Below, one piece after another: positions 42,001 through 57,000 of a stretch of 64,000 bases of DNA (within the stretch, counting starts at the first letter, position 1; each line of letters begins with the position of its first letter). The translations under genes were made by a program, and so were the position numbers. This stretch comes from Siphonodentalium dalli. Its lineage: Eukaryota > Mollusca > Scaphopoda > Gadilida > Siphonodentaliidae. The notes under the pieces were generated by a model. It did no database searches. It saw nothing but the letters and a program-made list of their open reading frames with translations, and was not told the origin of the DNA. The stretch lies in the NCBI GenBank assembly GCA_032622095.1, contig CP136065.1, forward strand, positions 115,979,195-116,043,194. Reading direction: 5' to 3'.

Positions 42001-45000
42001 CCACTGCTTTGCCTCCAAATACAACAGCCTCAACAACCGATTTTCATCGAAGAATTAAAGAAAGGGTGAAGGGAACTGCACAATGCATTCCGACCATCCT
42101 AACCGGCCTGCGGCCGGAAACTACACAACAAGATGTCATTAGACATAAGTGGCACAGACTGTAGCCTCTATGTTCTCTCATGCCATCTTAAGAACTAATA
42201 AAATAATATATATATAAACTCTATGATGAATGGATCCAACCTTATTCAAGATTACAACCTAATTAAATAAAATATAATTAACCCTATGATGACTGGATCT
42301 AACCTTATTCAAGATTACAGCCTAATTACGTAAAATATAATTAACCCTATGATGACTGGATCTAACCTTATTCAAGATTACAGCCTAATTACGTAAAATA
42401 TAATTAACCCTATGATGACTGGATAGTCATTGTGGATAGTTAATTGATTCATATCGTAGGAACGTTTAGCTAATTCTGTTTGTTGAATTCATTATCAGAA
42501 CATGAATGGAATCAATATCATATTTCTCATATTACCTGCCATCTGGTTACATCAGAATATCCCTACAAATTAGGAATTTATCATAATCAGCATATTTTGA
42601 TCATTTCAATTTCTCCTACCCAAAATCTTACAGGTTATAGAATACTTCCAAGATTATGATCCTTTAAGGACAGGATCTATCAGCAAGTCACAGTTTAGAC
42701 GTGGGTTAGGATTACTTGGGTTTAGCAAGCTCGGACAGCATGACATCACAGACGGACAGTTCAAAATGCTATGTGATATATACCAAAACCCAGCAAAGGA
42801 AGACCAGGTGATGTGGATCAATTTCCTTTGGGATGTGGAGAGTGGTGAGTTCAATATTGTCACTTTACATCATCAGATATTTAGAGCAATGACTGCGACT
42901 ATATCTTCATTTAAATGTGGAGATAGACATTTTGGTCAACCTGGGAGAAGACACTGTACTTCAAGTCTATGCTGAGTTATTTTCCTAGACCATACATATA
43001 TTTTTTTTAGCTCAACTTTACTTTTTAAAGTTTCAAATGGACGCTGGTGGGCATATTGGATTTTTCTCTTTGTATGAATAAATCCTTCGACACAAGTCAC
43101 ATCCCTCATCCGATCATTACCAAACTTCATATGGATCTTTGGAGTGACCTCTAGATGGGAGGCATAGATATTTTCCGAAATTTGTTAAAAAACATGGCTG
43201 ACAGCAGCCATTTTTGGATTTCAAATTTGAATCCATCGGCACACCCTGCAGCCCTCTTTTATTGGAGAATTATTTTGAAAATTTACAGGCACTTTAGGAT
43301 CACCTTTAGATGGAAGCTATAAAATTTGAATGATTTACAATTTACATGTCTTCAAAAAGAGATTCATAGAAATTGTTGTTGGGCAAAGATTTAGCTTCTT
43401 TCTTTTTTTTTATCCCTTTCTATTTCCCACCAATGAATATGAATTATTTTTCCACTTGTATTATCTTTTCGTCTGTCTGTCATCTGCTTTGTTACCTGAA
43501 CAACCCTCCAAATGATTAATAGACCTTTCCAATGTATACTTTTATTACTGAATTGGAGAATTCATCTGGTATAGAAATTATTAACACAGGCTGAAATGGC
43601 AGTTAATGTCCCCCAGATACTCAAATTTATATTTTCTAGCCCTTTTAACCCTTTCTATACTAATTGGATTTTCCCACTCAGTTATTAAAGTATACATTGG
43701 AACTGATGGGAATGGTCTATTGTTTATTTGGAGGAATATTCACTGTTCAGGTAATAAAAGCAGAAGAGAGACAAATGAAAAAAATCTAATACAAGTGCAG
43801 AAGGATCCATATTCATTGGTGGGAAATGTTCAGCTAATATGGTAATTTGTTGAACTAAGTGAACTAATCATCAATGACTATTTAGTAAAGAAATTATTAA
43901 AACCCTTGAAATTATGTACTGCTACTTAAACTGTTCTACTGATATCGCCGCTCCCAATTATTCTAAGGGGGCCTTGGTGGTGGCTCAATTGGTTAGGGGT
44001 ACCACTCCAAGCCGTTCCGCCCCTCCAGCCAAATCCACGTTTCCATTGTGGACTTTGTAACTTGAAATCGTTGTCTTGTGGAGTTGCCAGTTACTCGATG
44101 ATGGCCGGTGGTTTGCCGCACATGGTCGACGAGTTTATCAGCCATTGAAATCACTGTTAGATTAGCCGTAAGTGTGTGGATTTCCTCCTCCACTAAGACT
44201 GGCAATGTCGTGATATGGCCTTTATCACGACATGGCCATTAAACCCCAATCTATCAATCAACCTAATTGTTCTACATTTGGTTTGGTGAATGACAGTGGG
44301 TGTCTTTCTGCATATTTATGTCTCCATGTAAGTCCAATAACTCAACAAAAAAAACCATCTGATTTTAACCAAATTTAGTTCATGAAGTCTACTCATTAAT
44401 ATCTTGGATGAGTTTGAAAATCATTTCTTTTATGTCAGGAGTTATGCCTTTTGGATTGTTGAAAAGTTATCAATTTTGCGACTTAAGTATAACTCCAACA
44501 ACCATTTAAAAAATAACATGGTTGATTGCCCAATTCCTCCTCCCCTAATTTTACGATGTGACCATAGCTGGTGAAAGTGACACTAAACCCCAATTAACTA
44601 ACCAACTAACTCTATGATGGTCCCTGAACAGACTAGTGTCTCAATAACAGAGATGTTCGTTGGCAGTACCAACTTGGCACTCACATATTAAACAATGCTA
44701 AATTTGGCAACTCGAGCACCAAATATTTTGCTCCCATTGCCATTTTGAATGGCTTAACAGATAAATCGTCAGAAATTTAGGTCACATAGATTTTTAAGGT
44801 AAAAAATTTGAACATTCTCTATCTACGCTGAAATCTATCTCTAGCTATAAAGCCCTTTTTTGTATCGTATTTTTCAAGATCGGCTGATATTTCTCTACTA
44901 AAAATAGATACTTTTACTGTCCCATTAGAAGATAGTTATTATATGACAAAAAAATATAAATAAAATATTTATTAATTGACAGAAGCTTCTGTGACAGGTG

Positions 45001-48000
45001 GCCTTCACTATTGTTGAGAAATTCCATTAGTTCTAACCTGGGAGGTCTGTTCCTCTTTCATGACCTTGCATCTTTTTTGTAGTGTAGCCTAAAACCTGCA
45101 CTTTTGATTTCCACAAATCATCATATAAAGCGACATAGATAAGAACTTCCAACTTGAGCCTCAGCGTTATTGCGTCATTCATCATCTCTTGAATGCTCAG
45201 ATGACTGCAGATATGACATATTATTATCCTACATTGCTTGGACTACATTGTCATGGCACATTATTTTGCAGAGGATATAGCAATGGGCTCGGTCCGTCCA
45301 TGAGTCGGGCATCTGTCCGTCGTAACATGAGTCAGTCCGTCCGTAACAACTTTGAAGTTCTATATCTTGGTCATTGTCAGTCAAATTTTAATAATCTTTG
45401 GTATGTTAATGAACCAACATGGGGGAACAAGTATTTACAAACAGCAGGTTTCCTTCATTTATTTTTTCCATAGTTACAGCCCTTATTGAGTAATGGGACT
45501 TAATGGATTTTACTCCTTGCATGACTAAATCCTTCGAAACAACCTGCAGGCCACATCCCTCATCCGATCGTCACCAAACTCCATATGGATCTTTGGGGTG
45601 GCCTCCAGATGGGAGCTTTCAATTTTTTTGTCCAAATTTTGTTTAAAAATATGGTTGCCAGCAGCCATTTTGTTTTTCTTGAAATGTTGGTTTTTTTGTT
45701 CGTCCTTGCATATATCTCAAGCAATGGTGAAATGATCTATTTAAATTTGGTATGGAGGTTCACCATCATGATTGCTTTCAAAAGAGGGGCAAATGTCGTT
45801 GTCCACATTTTCCATTTTAAGTTATACTTCTTGGTTATCTTGAAATCATTTATTTTTGTCCACAGACCAGATAACTCTCCAAGATTATGCGGGAGACTCC
45901 CAGGTTAGAGCACGATCTCCCGCACTCCCGGATTCAGCTGCTTTAGAAAATCACAAAAATTTATCTCTTTGTTTGATTTGATCTATTTGACCAGTAGACA
46001 GGCTATCAAACACATCCGGGATATCTGACTGTGACATCATTTTGGCAATTAACACCCATCTCCTAGAAATATTGAGGTTAACAGGTCTGCTTGCGCATTT
46101 ATCTCAGCCATGGACTATCGGATCTGAATCAAATTTGGCATGGAGGTTTGCCATCACAAATGCATTCAAAAGAGTATCGGCACCCAATTTTTCGTGGTTT
46201 AGGTCTGTCTGGCTTTATAACTAAAACAAGTATGAAGCTATTTCAATAGTAAATACAAAGTAAAGTTTGATCTATTGCCATGGTTTGGCGTCCATCGTCA
46301 GTGCGTGTGTGGATCAACAATTTCCTTCGGCATGCCCTCAGGACGCATTCCTCATCCGATCTTCACCAAATTTCATATGTATCTTCAGGGTGACCTATAG
46401 ATGGGGCTATCGAATTTATCCATATTTCGTTGAAAAACTTGGCCGCCAGCAGCCATCTTGGATTTCAAATTTGAATCCATTGGCACTCCTTACAGCCCAT
46501 ATTTATGGCCAGATCATTTTTATCCCCCGCCAAATTGAAAATTTGCGGGGGATATAGGAATGGGTTCCGTCTGTCCGTCCATCCATCCGTCCATCCCAAA
46601 TTTGTAAGTGTCATAACTTGAACAAATGTAAACAGATTTCAAAGATTTGTGGTAGATATGAGTTCACCTGACCAATACCTAGAATGAGTTCGCAAGCCAT
46701 GTCCGGTCGGATATTTTTACCGGAGTTATTGGACTTTGTTTATTATTTTTGTCGAATTTACCAAATTGCAAATACATGTAGACGACGTCACAGGGCTCAT
46801 TTCCACAAATCTCAACGGATTTCAAAGACATTTGGTATATGAGTTCACTTGACCAGTATCTAGAACGAGTTCGCAAACCAGGTCCGGCCTGATATTTTAA
46901 GCGGACTTATTGGACTTTGTTTATTTTTTTGTGTGTAAATGGACAACGTCACAGGGCTCATTTCCACAAATGTCAACAGATTTCAAAGATTTTTGGTATA
47001 TGAGTTCACATGACCAGTATCTAGAACCAGTTCGCAAACCTGGTCCGGCCGGATATTTTCAGCAGAGTTATTGGACTGTTTATTTTTTTGTGTGCAAATG
47101 GACGACGTCACAGGGCCCATTTCCACAAATGTCAACGGATTTCAAAGATTTTTGGTATATGAGTTTACATGACCAGTATCTAGAACGAGTTCACAAACCA
47201 GGTCCTTAAATCATTTGGTGCGCCCTACAGACCACATCCCTGATCCTATCATCACCAAACTTCATATGGATCTTCAGGGTGACCTCTAGATGGGAGCCTT
47301 CTATTTTAATCGTAATTCATTGAAAAACATGGCCACCAGCGGCCATCTTTGAATTTATTCTTTGTATGACTAAATCCTATGGTGCACCCTATAGACCTCA
47401 TTTGATCATGACTAAACTTCTTATGGATCTTCGGGGTGACCTCTAGTTTACTTTCCTTCTTCTTTATCTTTCTATTCATTGCTCAGCAAAAAATTAACTC
47501 CTTCCCAAGTTGAGCTACAGTGTCATTGACACTTTCATTGGTAATCATGCAGGTTTTATTCAGTCATAACTGACCAGATTAAGACATATTTCAAAATAAG
47601 CCACATTAGAAAATTAATAAACCTCAGCAATAAGCCACCTTGGCGGGGGATACTCTGGCAGTGCACTTGTTTTTATACGCCCGTTTGAAAAAACAGTCGT
47701 ATTATGTAAATGGTTGTCCATCCGTCCGTCATCCGTCTGCTCTTGGTTTCCGGATGATAACTTTAGATTGAATCGAGTGAACTGAACCAAATTTGGTATA
47801 TTAGTTTACCACCACAAAATACAGATTTTGACTGAGTTATGTCCCTTTTACGACTTAGATTTTACCTGATTTGCAGTTTCCAGATGATAACTTTAGACTC
47901 AATCTTTACAAACAAGGAAAATGTGCATTTCGGTGTTTCGGAAGTATACTATTCATACCACAAACTTGTTTTGATTGGATGGAATGATTGTTGGTGTGGT

Positions 48001-51000
48001 TATTTCTCACTGGTAACAAGGTATATTAATTTCAACTTAAAATATTTATATTTTGAGGTTTCAGATTGATAATAAAATTTGGTCTGGGAATTTTTCAGTC
48101 AAAAATACCACACTTGAACTTGGTCTTGAAATTACTGTGTTTTATTTTTTTTATTATTTCGCTTGATCTGCTTTTCTAAATGAGTTATCCCCATTTTTCG
48201 ACTTAGAAATGTTTCGCAACATGCAGAGTTTTGTCTGGAAAAGTTGAAAGAGTTTTGTCAGAGTTTTTTGGAGAAAAAAAAAAAAATCTTAATATGGCTA
48301 CCCTTAATGTAGCCCAAATGCACTGTAGGGGTATCCTTAGTCCCACTGGGACAATCCCACCTCTAGAATTTCAGATGTCTTACTCATGTTTCCAAACTTC
48401 AAGCAAATATACTATTACATTAATGGCCCTGTGTTAGTCAGGATTTTTAAAAATATGGAAAATGATATACCGTGCTCAACTCCTGAATCAGAAGTGATTC
48501 AACACCACCTGCTTGAGTACTCATTAAAAAGAACCTATCATATTAGTTATGCAATGGTGTAGAACAACAAAGCACAAAATAGGGCCCCTAATCCCCTGCA
48601 TTTGATTGCTTCAATAATTAGCTTTTATAGTGCATGGCAACTATCTGATTGTGCTGATCAGTTTATTAGTCTGAACAAGCTTTTGCCCTAAATCAAGGAT
48701 TTTGTGTCAGAGTACCATTCTAATATTTTCTTTCACTTGCTTTTAACCTACACACAAGTAATAAACCCTAGTGTTTATAAGTCAGCTTTTATCACAGACC
48801 TTAGTTGTTGGTTCAAGTTTTTATTGTATGTATAGTTAGGCCTAGGGCGGTTCTTTTATCATTCCTAGTTTATTTGTGTCGTTATTTGTTGTTTTATTTT
48901 ATTTTATTTGCTAATTTGATTTCTAATTTATATTTTTCAGTCTTAAACTGCAAACATTTATATATTTATTACAACAACCAGTTTTTGTCATCACCTTGCC
49001 TTAAATTGTAAGAGCTCATAAAAATTTAAGAGTTTCAAGTTTCAACTCCAATTTCACAATTCACATATATAGTCAAATTATACTCATTCTGCTGTATGGA
49101 ATATTTCAGTTTTCACACAACCAAACCTAGAGAAAACACCAACATTGGAGGTTCCTCCATCAGAAATGTTTCGTGTACCAAAACCAGGAACAATGAAGTG
49201 GGAGAATGCATCAGAAGACCATGTGGCTCTGGTACAACAGACAATGCAGAGACTGTCACAGAGGGCAAGTCAGAGGAGACTTCTGGCAAAACCAGTGTTC
49301 CAGGATTTTGACAAGTTAGTCATCAGGCCTTTTTTTTTTTTATTATTTACTGGTTTACAGAATTTTTACCCCTTTGTTCAGTCAGGTAGGAGGGAAAAAA
49401 ATAAAATGTCAACTTCAATTTTTTTTTCTGGTTCACAAACATGTATGTTGACATTTTATTCAGAGAGCTTCCAGAAGGCTGATATTGACTTATGCTTGAA
49501 AAATACCACTATTGTTCTATGTCCTTTTGTCCAGTAAATATAGAAATAAAAAAGTGAAAACTGTGCAAAGGTCGCCAAGGTCAGGTTGGTTGATGACTCA
49601 TTTAATATCCAACTTCCTGCTTTTATCAAAATATTTCAACACATTTTACCAATAAACATGGGGGTTTGGACAATATACCTGATAGTTATCAGGTAGTTTG
49701 TTGAATACCCACACATACACCATTTTATTTAGCTCCTATTCGATATTTGAAATATAACTAATTTCCATGTGACAGTTTCCTATTTTCGTGTTACTGGTTT
49801 ACAACTATGGTGATGAAATCCAAAATCGGAATAAAATGATCCAACGAGGGCCATTTTTTTCGATGCGGCGATGCCTGTGAATCAAAACCTTTTTTTGGTG
49901 CCTTATTTCTGTACTTTTTTTTTCAATTTATAGCACCTTCTTCTCATGTCCCAAGTATTGAATAATCTTCAAATTGTGTTGTGAAAGGGGGATATACATA
50001 TGTACATTTACATGTATTGCTCCCCACCAAAATAACATGTGGCGATATCCTACAGGTGAAACTTTCGAAAGACAAACATTAGATTTTTTTGACTCTTTCA
50101 GAAAACCCAAAACACCTTTTCACATCACAAAATCCGAGTTTACAGTTAATTTGATAAGTGCAAGTTTACAGTTAATTTGATAAGTGCAAGTTTACAGTTA
50201 ATTTGATAAGTGCAAGCTCGTTATCTCTCTACCAGTAGTGGTACATGTACATGTGTACGCAGGAACCTGGAATTAAGCCCAAAAACTTTTTTTTATGAAA
50301 ATCTTACTGCAGATTACACAGTCTAAGGCAATTTGAGTAAGATTTTCACAAAAAAAGGTTTTGGAGCCTAATTCTCAGCTCCTGATGTGTGTATATTCAG
50401 TGTTGCGGATCATCCCATTTTAATATACAAGTGGGTAATTTCCGGGTTGTCCTGTTCCCCTGTCAATAATGATCGAATGGAACACATTGAAATACATTCT
50501 GGTCATCACTAAAACAAAATTCACATCCATGTTTATAGTAAAAATACTATGCATTTGTATCAAAATATTGTAATAAAAAGACGAAATAAGGTTGGTTTGT
50601 TTCCCTGTACATTGTATCTGTAAAATGTATAATGTATGACATTTGCTTTATCAAATTATGAGTCTGAGACTGTTTCGTCAAAGCAGTGTTATGATAATAC
50701 AGTCAACCTATAGTGACCCATTTTGCACTACCAGTTCACCAGTTCACCAGTTCACCAAACGACACAAATCTTAGTGCATATACAGCCAGAATCCTTACAT
50801 GAATTGATTTGCGGAATCACATTGAATTATAAGACCTGCCACTCATATATGATGGGCGGATTGTGTTTGAAAAATTGCCTGGTTGCCGCCAGCATTAAAA
50901 AAATATATTTTTACTATTTTTTTTTCTAGTGTGGGCATATTTTCAGGTGGGCAGACACTAAACCAGCAAAAAAAAAAGAAGGTGGCCTTATAGTTGATAT

Positions 51001-54000
51001 GGAATAATTCTCTTGGGTGATCAAGGGGTAGCAAAATTCAACCTGCATTTTCATGTGATTAATCCACATACTAAATTTGAAAGTAAAAGCCATGAGATAA
51101 CTATAACTTTAGTTAACATATGAACCCCAAAGATAAACAACAAATCCTGAGTCAACAAAAAGGGACATAACTGTGACAATTTTCATTGACCAAACCCATT
51201 TTCGAACTTGATCTGTATCCATGAGTGATTGATCCACGTGCCATAGCTGAAAGCAATCAAATAAAAATAGCTAAAGTTATTATCCAGACATCAAAATAAT
51301 CAGCAAAAAGGGGCAAAACTCCCATCAAGAATGGTCAAACCGAACACATTTAAACTTGACCTGTATATTCATGTGATTTATCCACGCACATAATTTGAAA
51401 ACTATCCAATAATCATAACTGGAATTATCATCCGGACAACAAAATAATCAGCAAATTCTCTGTCAAATAGGGTCATAGCACTCATAAAATGGTCCGACCG
51501 GACCCAAATACTAACTTAACGCGGACTTTCTCATATGAAGACTACGTATACCAAGTTTCATAAAATTATGTCAAATAATTTTCATGTTATTATCCATACA
51601 AAAAACTTTTCAGATGGATGGACAGATGGACACCGCTCATTTCTATAATCCCCCTATAATTCTATAATTCGGGGGACAATAAGTCAGATGATTGCCACCC
51701 TGTTTACATTAATGTGTAGTTATTAATTTATACAATATCTTTTCTCTTGCTTTCAGACACAACAACAACCATGTTACCAAATCTCAGTTTAGACAGTGTC
51801 TCACAATGTTGGAATTACACTGTTCAGAACCAGAGATGATCGCGCTGGAGGCAAAGTTCTGTAATGACACTGGTTTTAATTACTCAGCATTCTTGGATGA
51901 GTTGCAACCACAAGATCCCCCTAAGCTGATGTATCTCAAGCGACTACAAGAGCTCAGACTAGTTAATCAGAAGACACCTGCAGTAGCTAAAAATGTAGCT
52001 GGTGATTTGGTAGGAGTGCTTCTCAAAGTCAAAACAAAGGTAATCCTAGATTAATATCAGATTTTGAATAACTTTGTTTGTATTGATAACCCTTTCATGA
52101 CGGGAGCTGCACTGATGCAGCATTAAAGATCCTGTGCCAGTCATTCTATTATATAAATGTGAATCTCCCATAGGGAGCCTCGCATATTATGGGAGCATCA
52201 CATATATAAGAGAATACACTGGCCTACTAGGTCAAAGTAAATAATGTGAGGCCAATGCATTCTCTTATATATGCGAGGCTCCCTTTCGCATATATAAGAG
52301 AATGCATTGGCACAGAGTTTTTGCAAAATTTCAGGAAGCTTCAGTCATATATATATTCAGTGTCAATTTTGCACTGCAATTATTATACACCTGTTTAAAA
52401 ACAGGATGTATTATGTTTAGAGGTCTATCCATCCATTCATATTTCCTTCCCGGATGGTAACTTTAGTCCACTTAACTAAATTTAATGAAATTTGGTATAT
52501 AGGTTCATTACCACAAAATACAGTTCAAGTTTGACTTTTGGGTTCAGCCGCCAATTTTAAGGCCCTTAGTTGAAATTTGGGCTCAATTTTCATTTCCAGA
52601 TAATTACCTCAGTTGGTGTTAGCTAAATAGAATTAAATATGGTATGCATGTTTGAAAAAAGTTCAGGTCAATTCGATCTTTGGTTCTGTCAGCACATTTT
52701 TACCATTGTTACGGACCTTTTTCAACTTTGAAATTCGTGTTTTATTGGTTTTCGGAAGATCACTTCAGTTAATGTTGACTGAAGGGAATGAAATTTGTTA
52801 TGCAGGTGGGCGATTCTTTGAAAATGTGACATAAATTGAAAAAAATAAAACTCTGCCTCTATCATATTCCTATATGATTTAAGTTATATGAGATATCCAA
52901 ATTTAATAATCTGAAAATTTTGTCATTGTAACTAATTCCGTTGTATTAAAAACAATTGTTGATGACATGGTATAATTTTTTATAGTAATTCTCTGTTTTT
53001 TTTACTTTAATTAAAAATAATCAGAACTTGTCAGTTGTCCACTATTCATATGTGTTATCCTACACGTATGTTACCAATAGATCCCATCTAAGAGTTTAAA
53101 AAAACATTACATCAAAATTATCGATCAGTTCCTGTTTCAGGGGCATGAGTTTTCCACCCCACCCCCAATGTCCCGTACAACACTTTTATGAACAAAAGTT
53201 ATCATTGTTTTCAAACAACAGATCAACAATCCATACCAGATCAAATCTTCTTACCATATAAGGTGCAAACCATAGTATTAAGAGCATTTTCCATTATACT
53301 GGCATTATTATAAGATTATTATACATTTAAAAATGTCCCGTACAACACTATCTATGGTGTTGTATGGGACATGTCCCGTACAACACCAGGAAAAATCAAT
53401 CGTTCCATTTACTAAAATGTCAATTTTCAAATACTAACAAATGCACCTCACATTATGTACACTTGTTGTTAATATAATAATGGTAAGTAGTTTGTAATTA
53501 TTTGTATTTAACATAACTGACCAAGGCACTACTTGGGTTAATATCCTTGTGGTCCAACTATAATAGTATACCACATGTCAAATTTGGTATGGTAATAGAT
53601 ATGATCATATAACAGTGGATATCAATTCATGCATTAGAAAATAATGCATACTAAATTAACCACCATGGCACTTCAATGGTTAACTAGCTTGCTGACTGAA
53701 CTGAATTACAGTGTAGCAATATATTTTGAATAAAATTAACCCCTACATTTTCAGCCTTGATGTTTATCATCCAAAATAAGGTTATTTTGACAAAATGTCA
53801 ACTCCAGGCTGCTCCAGGGTGGAAAAATAAGTTATGTATCATTGTGTCAAATCTGTGTAATACAATAGGAATAGACCAGTTCACTTTTAAGTGAAAACTG
53901 GCGTATGAAAGTACCAGCCATAGCATTGCAATGGTTAACTGACATGTAGTGATAAATAACTGTGTAGCAATATATTGAATGAAATTTAACCCTTACAGTT

Positions 54001-57000
54001 TTCAGTTTTGATGTTGGTCACCCAAAATGAGGATATGTTGACAAAATGTCAACTTCAGGATATAAAATATGTTGTGCATCATCGTCTCAAGACTTTGTAA
54101 TCAAATATAGCAATAGACCGGTTAGCTTTTAAGTGAAAACTGGCATATGAAAGTACCAGCCATAGCATTTCAATGGTTAACTGACATGTAGTGATAAATA
54201 ACTGTGTAGCAATTATGTGGCAAACTTGACTGAAATTGAGAATTTGAATTCATTTGGAGTTCTGGCCTACTTTGAGTAAGGTGGCATTTGATCTGAAGAA
54301 GTAACTTGATTCAGGATTTATTATGGATGATATATCACATTATCTGAATTGGATATGTTGATGCATAGACCTAACTTTAGTCAAAAATGTAAAAAAAAAA
54401 CAACAACAAAAACGATTTATTCTCTTTTTGCACATTTTGCTGTGAAAGCACACACTAGTACCATATACCTAGTAATTGATTTAAATGATTTAAACTATTG
54501 AAATAACTATAGATAATTATATCCAAATGAATTAATTTTAAAGTTGATTGTTATCTAGAGTTACATTTGTTATATCAAATAAAATTGTTTATTTGAATAT
54601 GATCTGGTATTGGTTATTTTCTACAGTATAGGCTATATTGTTACATAATATCTTCAACTTTCTCTCATTGAATGGAATCTGCTATTAAAACTGAACAAGT
54701 GCAGCAGTACTTAGGGTTTAGACAATATAATATAATAAAACATAATGCCAAGATTAAATACTAAATTCTAATGTGTATAATTATAGATCTATGTAATGCC
54801 AGGTTTGTGGCATCTGTAATTTCTGTATTTAATAGGCACTTGAATTTAAATTATAGCCTGAATATTCCAATATCACACTCAGTCATAGCTTCAATAATAC
54901 AGAGTATTCATACACACTAATTTCAGTGTATCTATAATTCTAAAGCACACATCATTGCAGTGTATCTAAATCCTTCTAAATCAGTTCTTGCATTCTTGCC
55001 ATGAAAGGAATGAGAGAAAATTGAAGCTTTTATGTATTACAGTTGATATAATTTGAGAAATATGCTAAATGTCCCGTACGACACCTGGATTTTGTCCCGT
55101 ACAACACTAATTCAACAAAAAAACAGTAAAATAGTATTTTACATAGAAATCTAGTTTACACTTCTATTGTTGAACATTATTTACCAAAATGTTTAACATA
55201 TGCATTAGTTTTGCACACTTTACTATTAGAAATGGGCAAAATGTGGAGCAGTGACAAAAATGTCCCGAACAACATATTTTCTTTGTCCCGTACAACACCG
55301 CTGTTTATTTGCTACCATGCCAATTTATCTGAATTTTGAAAAAAATCATGTTTTCCATTATAAAGAGCAATCTTTCCTATCTTAACATTTTATAATTTGA
55401 AGGACTTAATTATGCACATCTAACAGAAATATTGCTAAATAGTTGAGTACCCTAATAATCATGTCACAAAAATGTCCCGTACTACACCCAACTATTATGC
55501 CATATTATAGAAAAAATCTTTGCTCAATATCATGAACTATGATTCCAAGAGTTTGACATAGGAATGAGTGATAATTAAACACAAAATATTGTCTGCAAAC
55601 TTCAATCAATTAATCGCCAGAAGCTGGAGTGTTTTCAAAATGTCCCGTACAACACCAAAATAATCGCCCAGGTTTATGACGATCTACGGATTCATCTGCC
55701 CATTTTTACCAGTGTTACGGCCCTTTTTCAACTTTGAAATTCAGGTTTTCTTGGTTTCCTGTTCACGGTGGGGAATCACATGTTTATGAGGTTGGTGAGT
55801 ACCACGCATTAAAAATCTGCAAATGCACAAAATCATACTATAAGATGAACTGACACAAAACATAGCCGTTTGACTGTTACGAGCATATGCTGGTTTATTT
55901 TTTAAACAAGTTGATAACTTATTTAGTGGTTTTCTTTAACATTCTGACCAAAGTTGCCAGTCCGAGGTGCGTGGAATACACCAGTCCATACTTCTTGGAA
56001 AATCCTTCGACTGACAACTTTGGTCAGAATGTTAAGAGCAAACAAATGTGAATTTGGACATAAATGTGGTATCAGCTAGTTTGAATAATAGTATAGCATC
56101 TGCTCGTAGCTGTCAAAATACTATGTAATATGTCATATCTTAGTTTATTACCTTTTTTCCTGGCTTCTGGTAGCAGTTTAGATCACCTGGGCCATTTTGA
56201 ATGCGTGATACTCATCAACTCGAAACCACGTGATTCCCCACCGTGCTGTTGATAAGTGCAGCTAGGGTTGGTTGATCACCACCAAACTTAGTATGTGACT
56301 GAATTGGCTCAAAATACAAGTTGTGCTGAAATCAGGGATATGTCCAAGGATTTTCACTTGACTTATCATGGGCCCTTGTTTATTTAGATTTTTTAAATGT
56401 TATTGGTTTTCAGCTATGTCCGAATCTTTCTGAAATGCAATTTGAAACAAGCGACTGTGGCAGTGCTGTTGTTTCTTGTTGAATTTATGTAATATGTATG
56501 TTAATTTTGGATTGGAAATAAAATATGTTAAACAAAATGTTTACACTAATTTTGCACAGGTGTGTAAAGAGAGAATCCGAGTGTTAGAGTTCATGAAAGA
56601 TTATGATAAATTGAGGTCAGGACGCATGCTGAAAACATCATTCAGAAGGGCACTGGATCTCTGCAGATTCGAATTGAAAGAATCAGAAGTTGCAATATTA
56701 GAAGACAGGTGAGAAAATCCCTTAAATTTTTTTAGGATGACATTTCACTGTTATAGAATGGAATATATATTACTCTTTTTAATTTAAAGTTTGCTAGAAC
56801 TAAATCCTTTGGCACACCCTGCAGACCACATCCGATCATCACTATACTTCATATGGATCTTCGGGCTGACCACTAGGTCATACAATTTTTCCCAATTTTC
56901 TTTAAAAAACATGGCCAAGGCAGCATCTGGATTTTACTCTTTGCATGACTTATCCTTTGACAGACCCTACAGACACATCACTCATCTGTTCATCACAGAA

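Larger units (their letters stand above)
39202..42425 (+). mobile_element. Jockey/CR1-type LINE, 5'-truncated, with tandem-repeat tail (intron 9)
   Basis: A C-rich, GC-rich block in AT-rich surroundings, in the same orientation as the host gene. It holds an AP-type endonuclease and reverse transcriptase, a 3' UTR of about 290 bp, then 3.2 copies of a 63-bp repeat. The 5' end falls at the start of the endonuclease domain, so ORF1 is missing, as expected for truncation during target-primed reverse transcription. GTCATT at 39196-39201 and 42426-42431 is a candidate, weak target-site duplication. Sharp base-composition change near 39202 supports the boundary. Confidence 0.8.

Noticed and set aside
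43967-44070. Functional tRNA gene
   Set aside because: An A-box-like sequence is present but no B-box or cloverleaf could be formed; better explained as a SINE head.
53170-55655. CRISPR-like array
   Set aside because: Spacing is irregular apart from two doublets, the repeat is only 14 bp, one copy is inverted, and the context is an animal intron.
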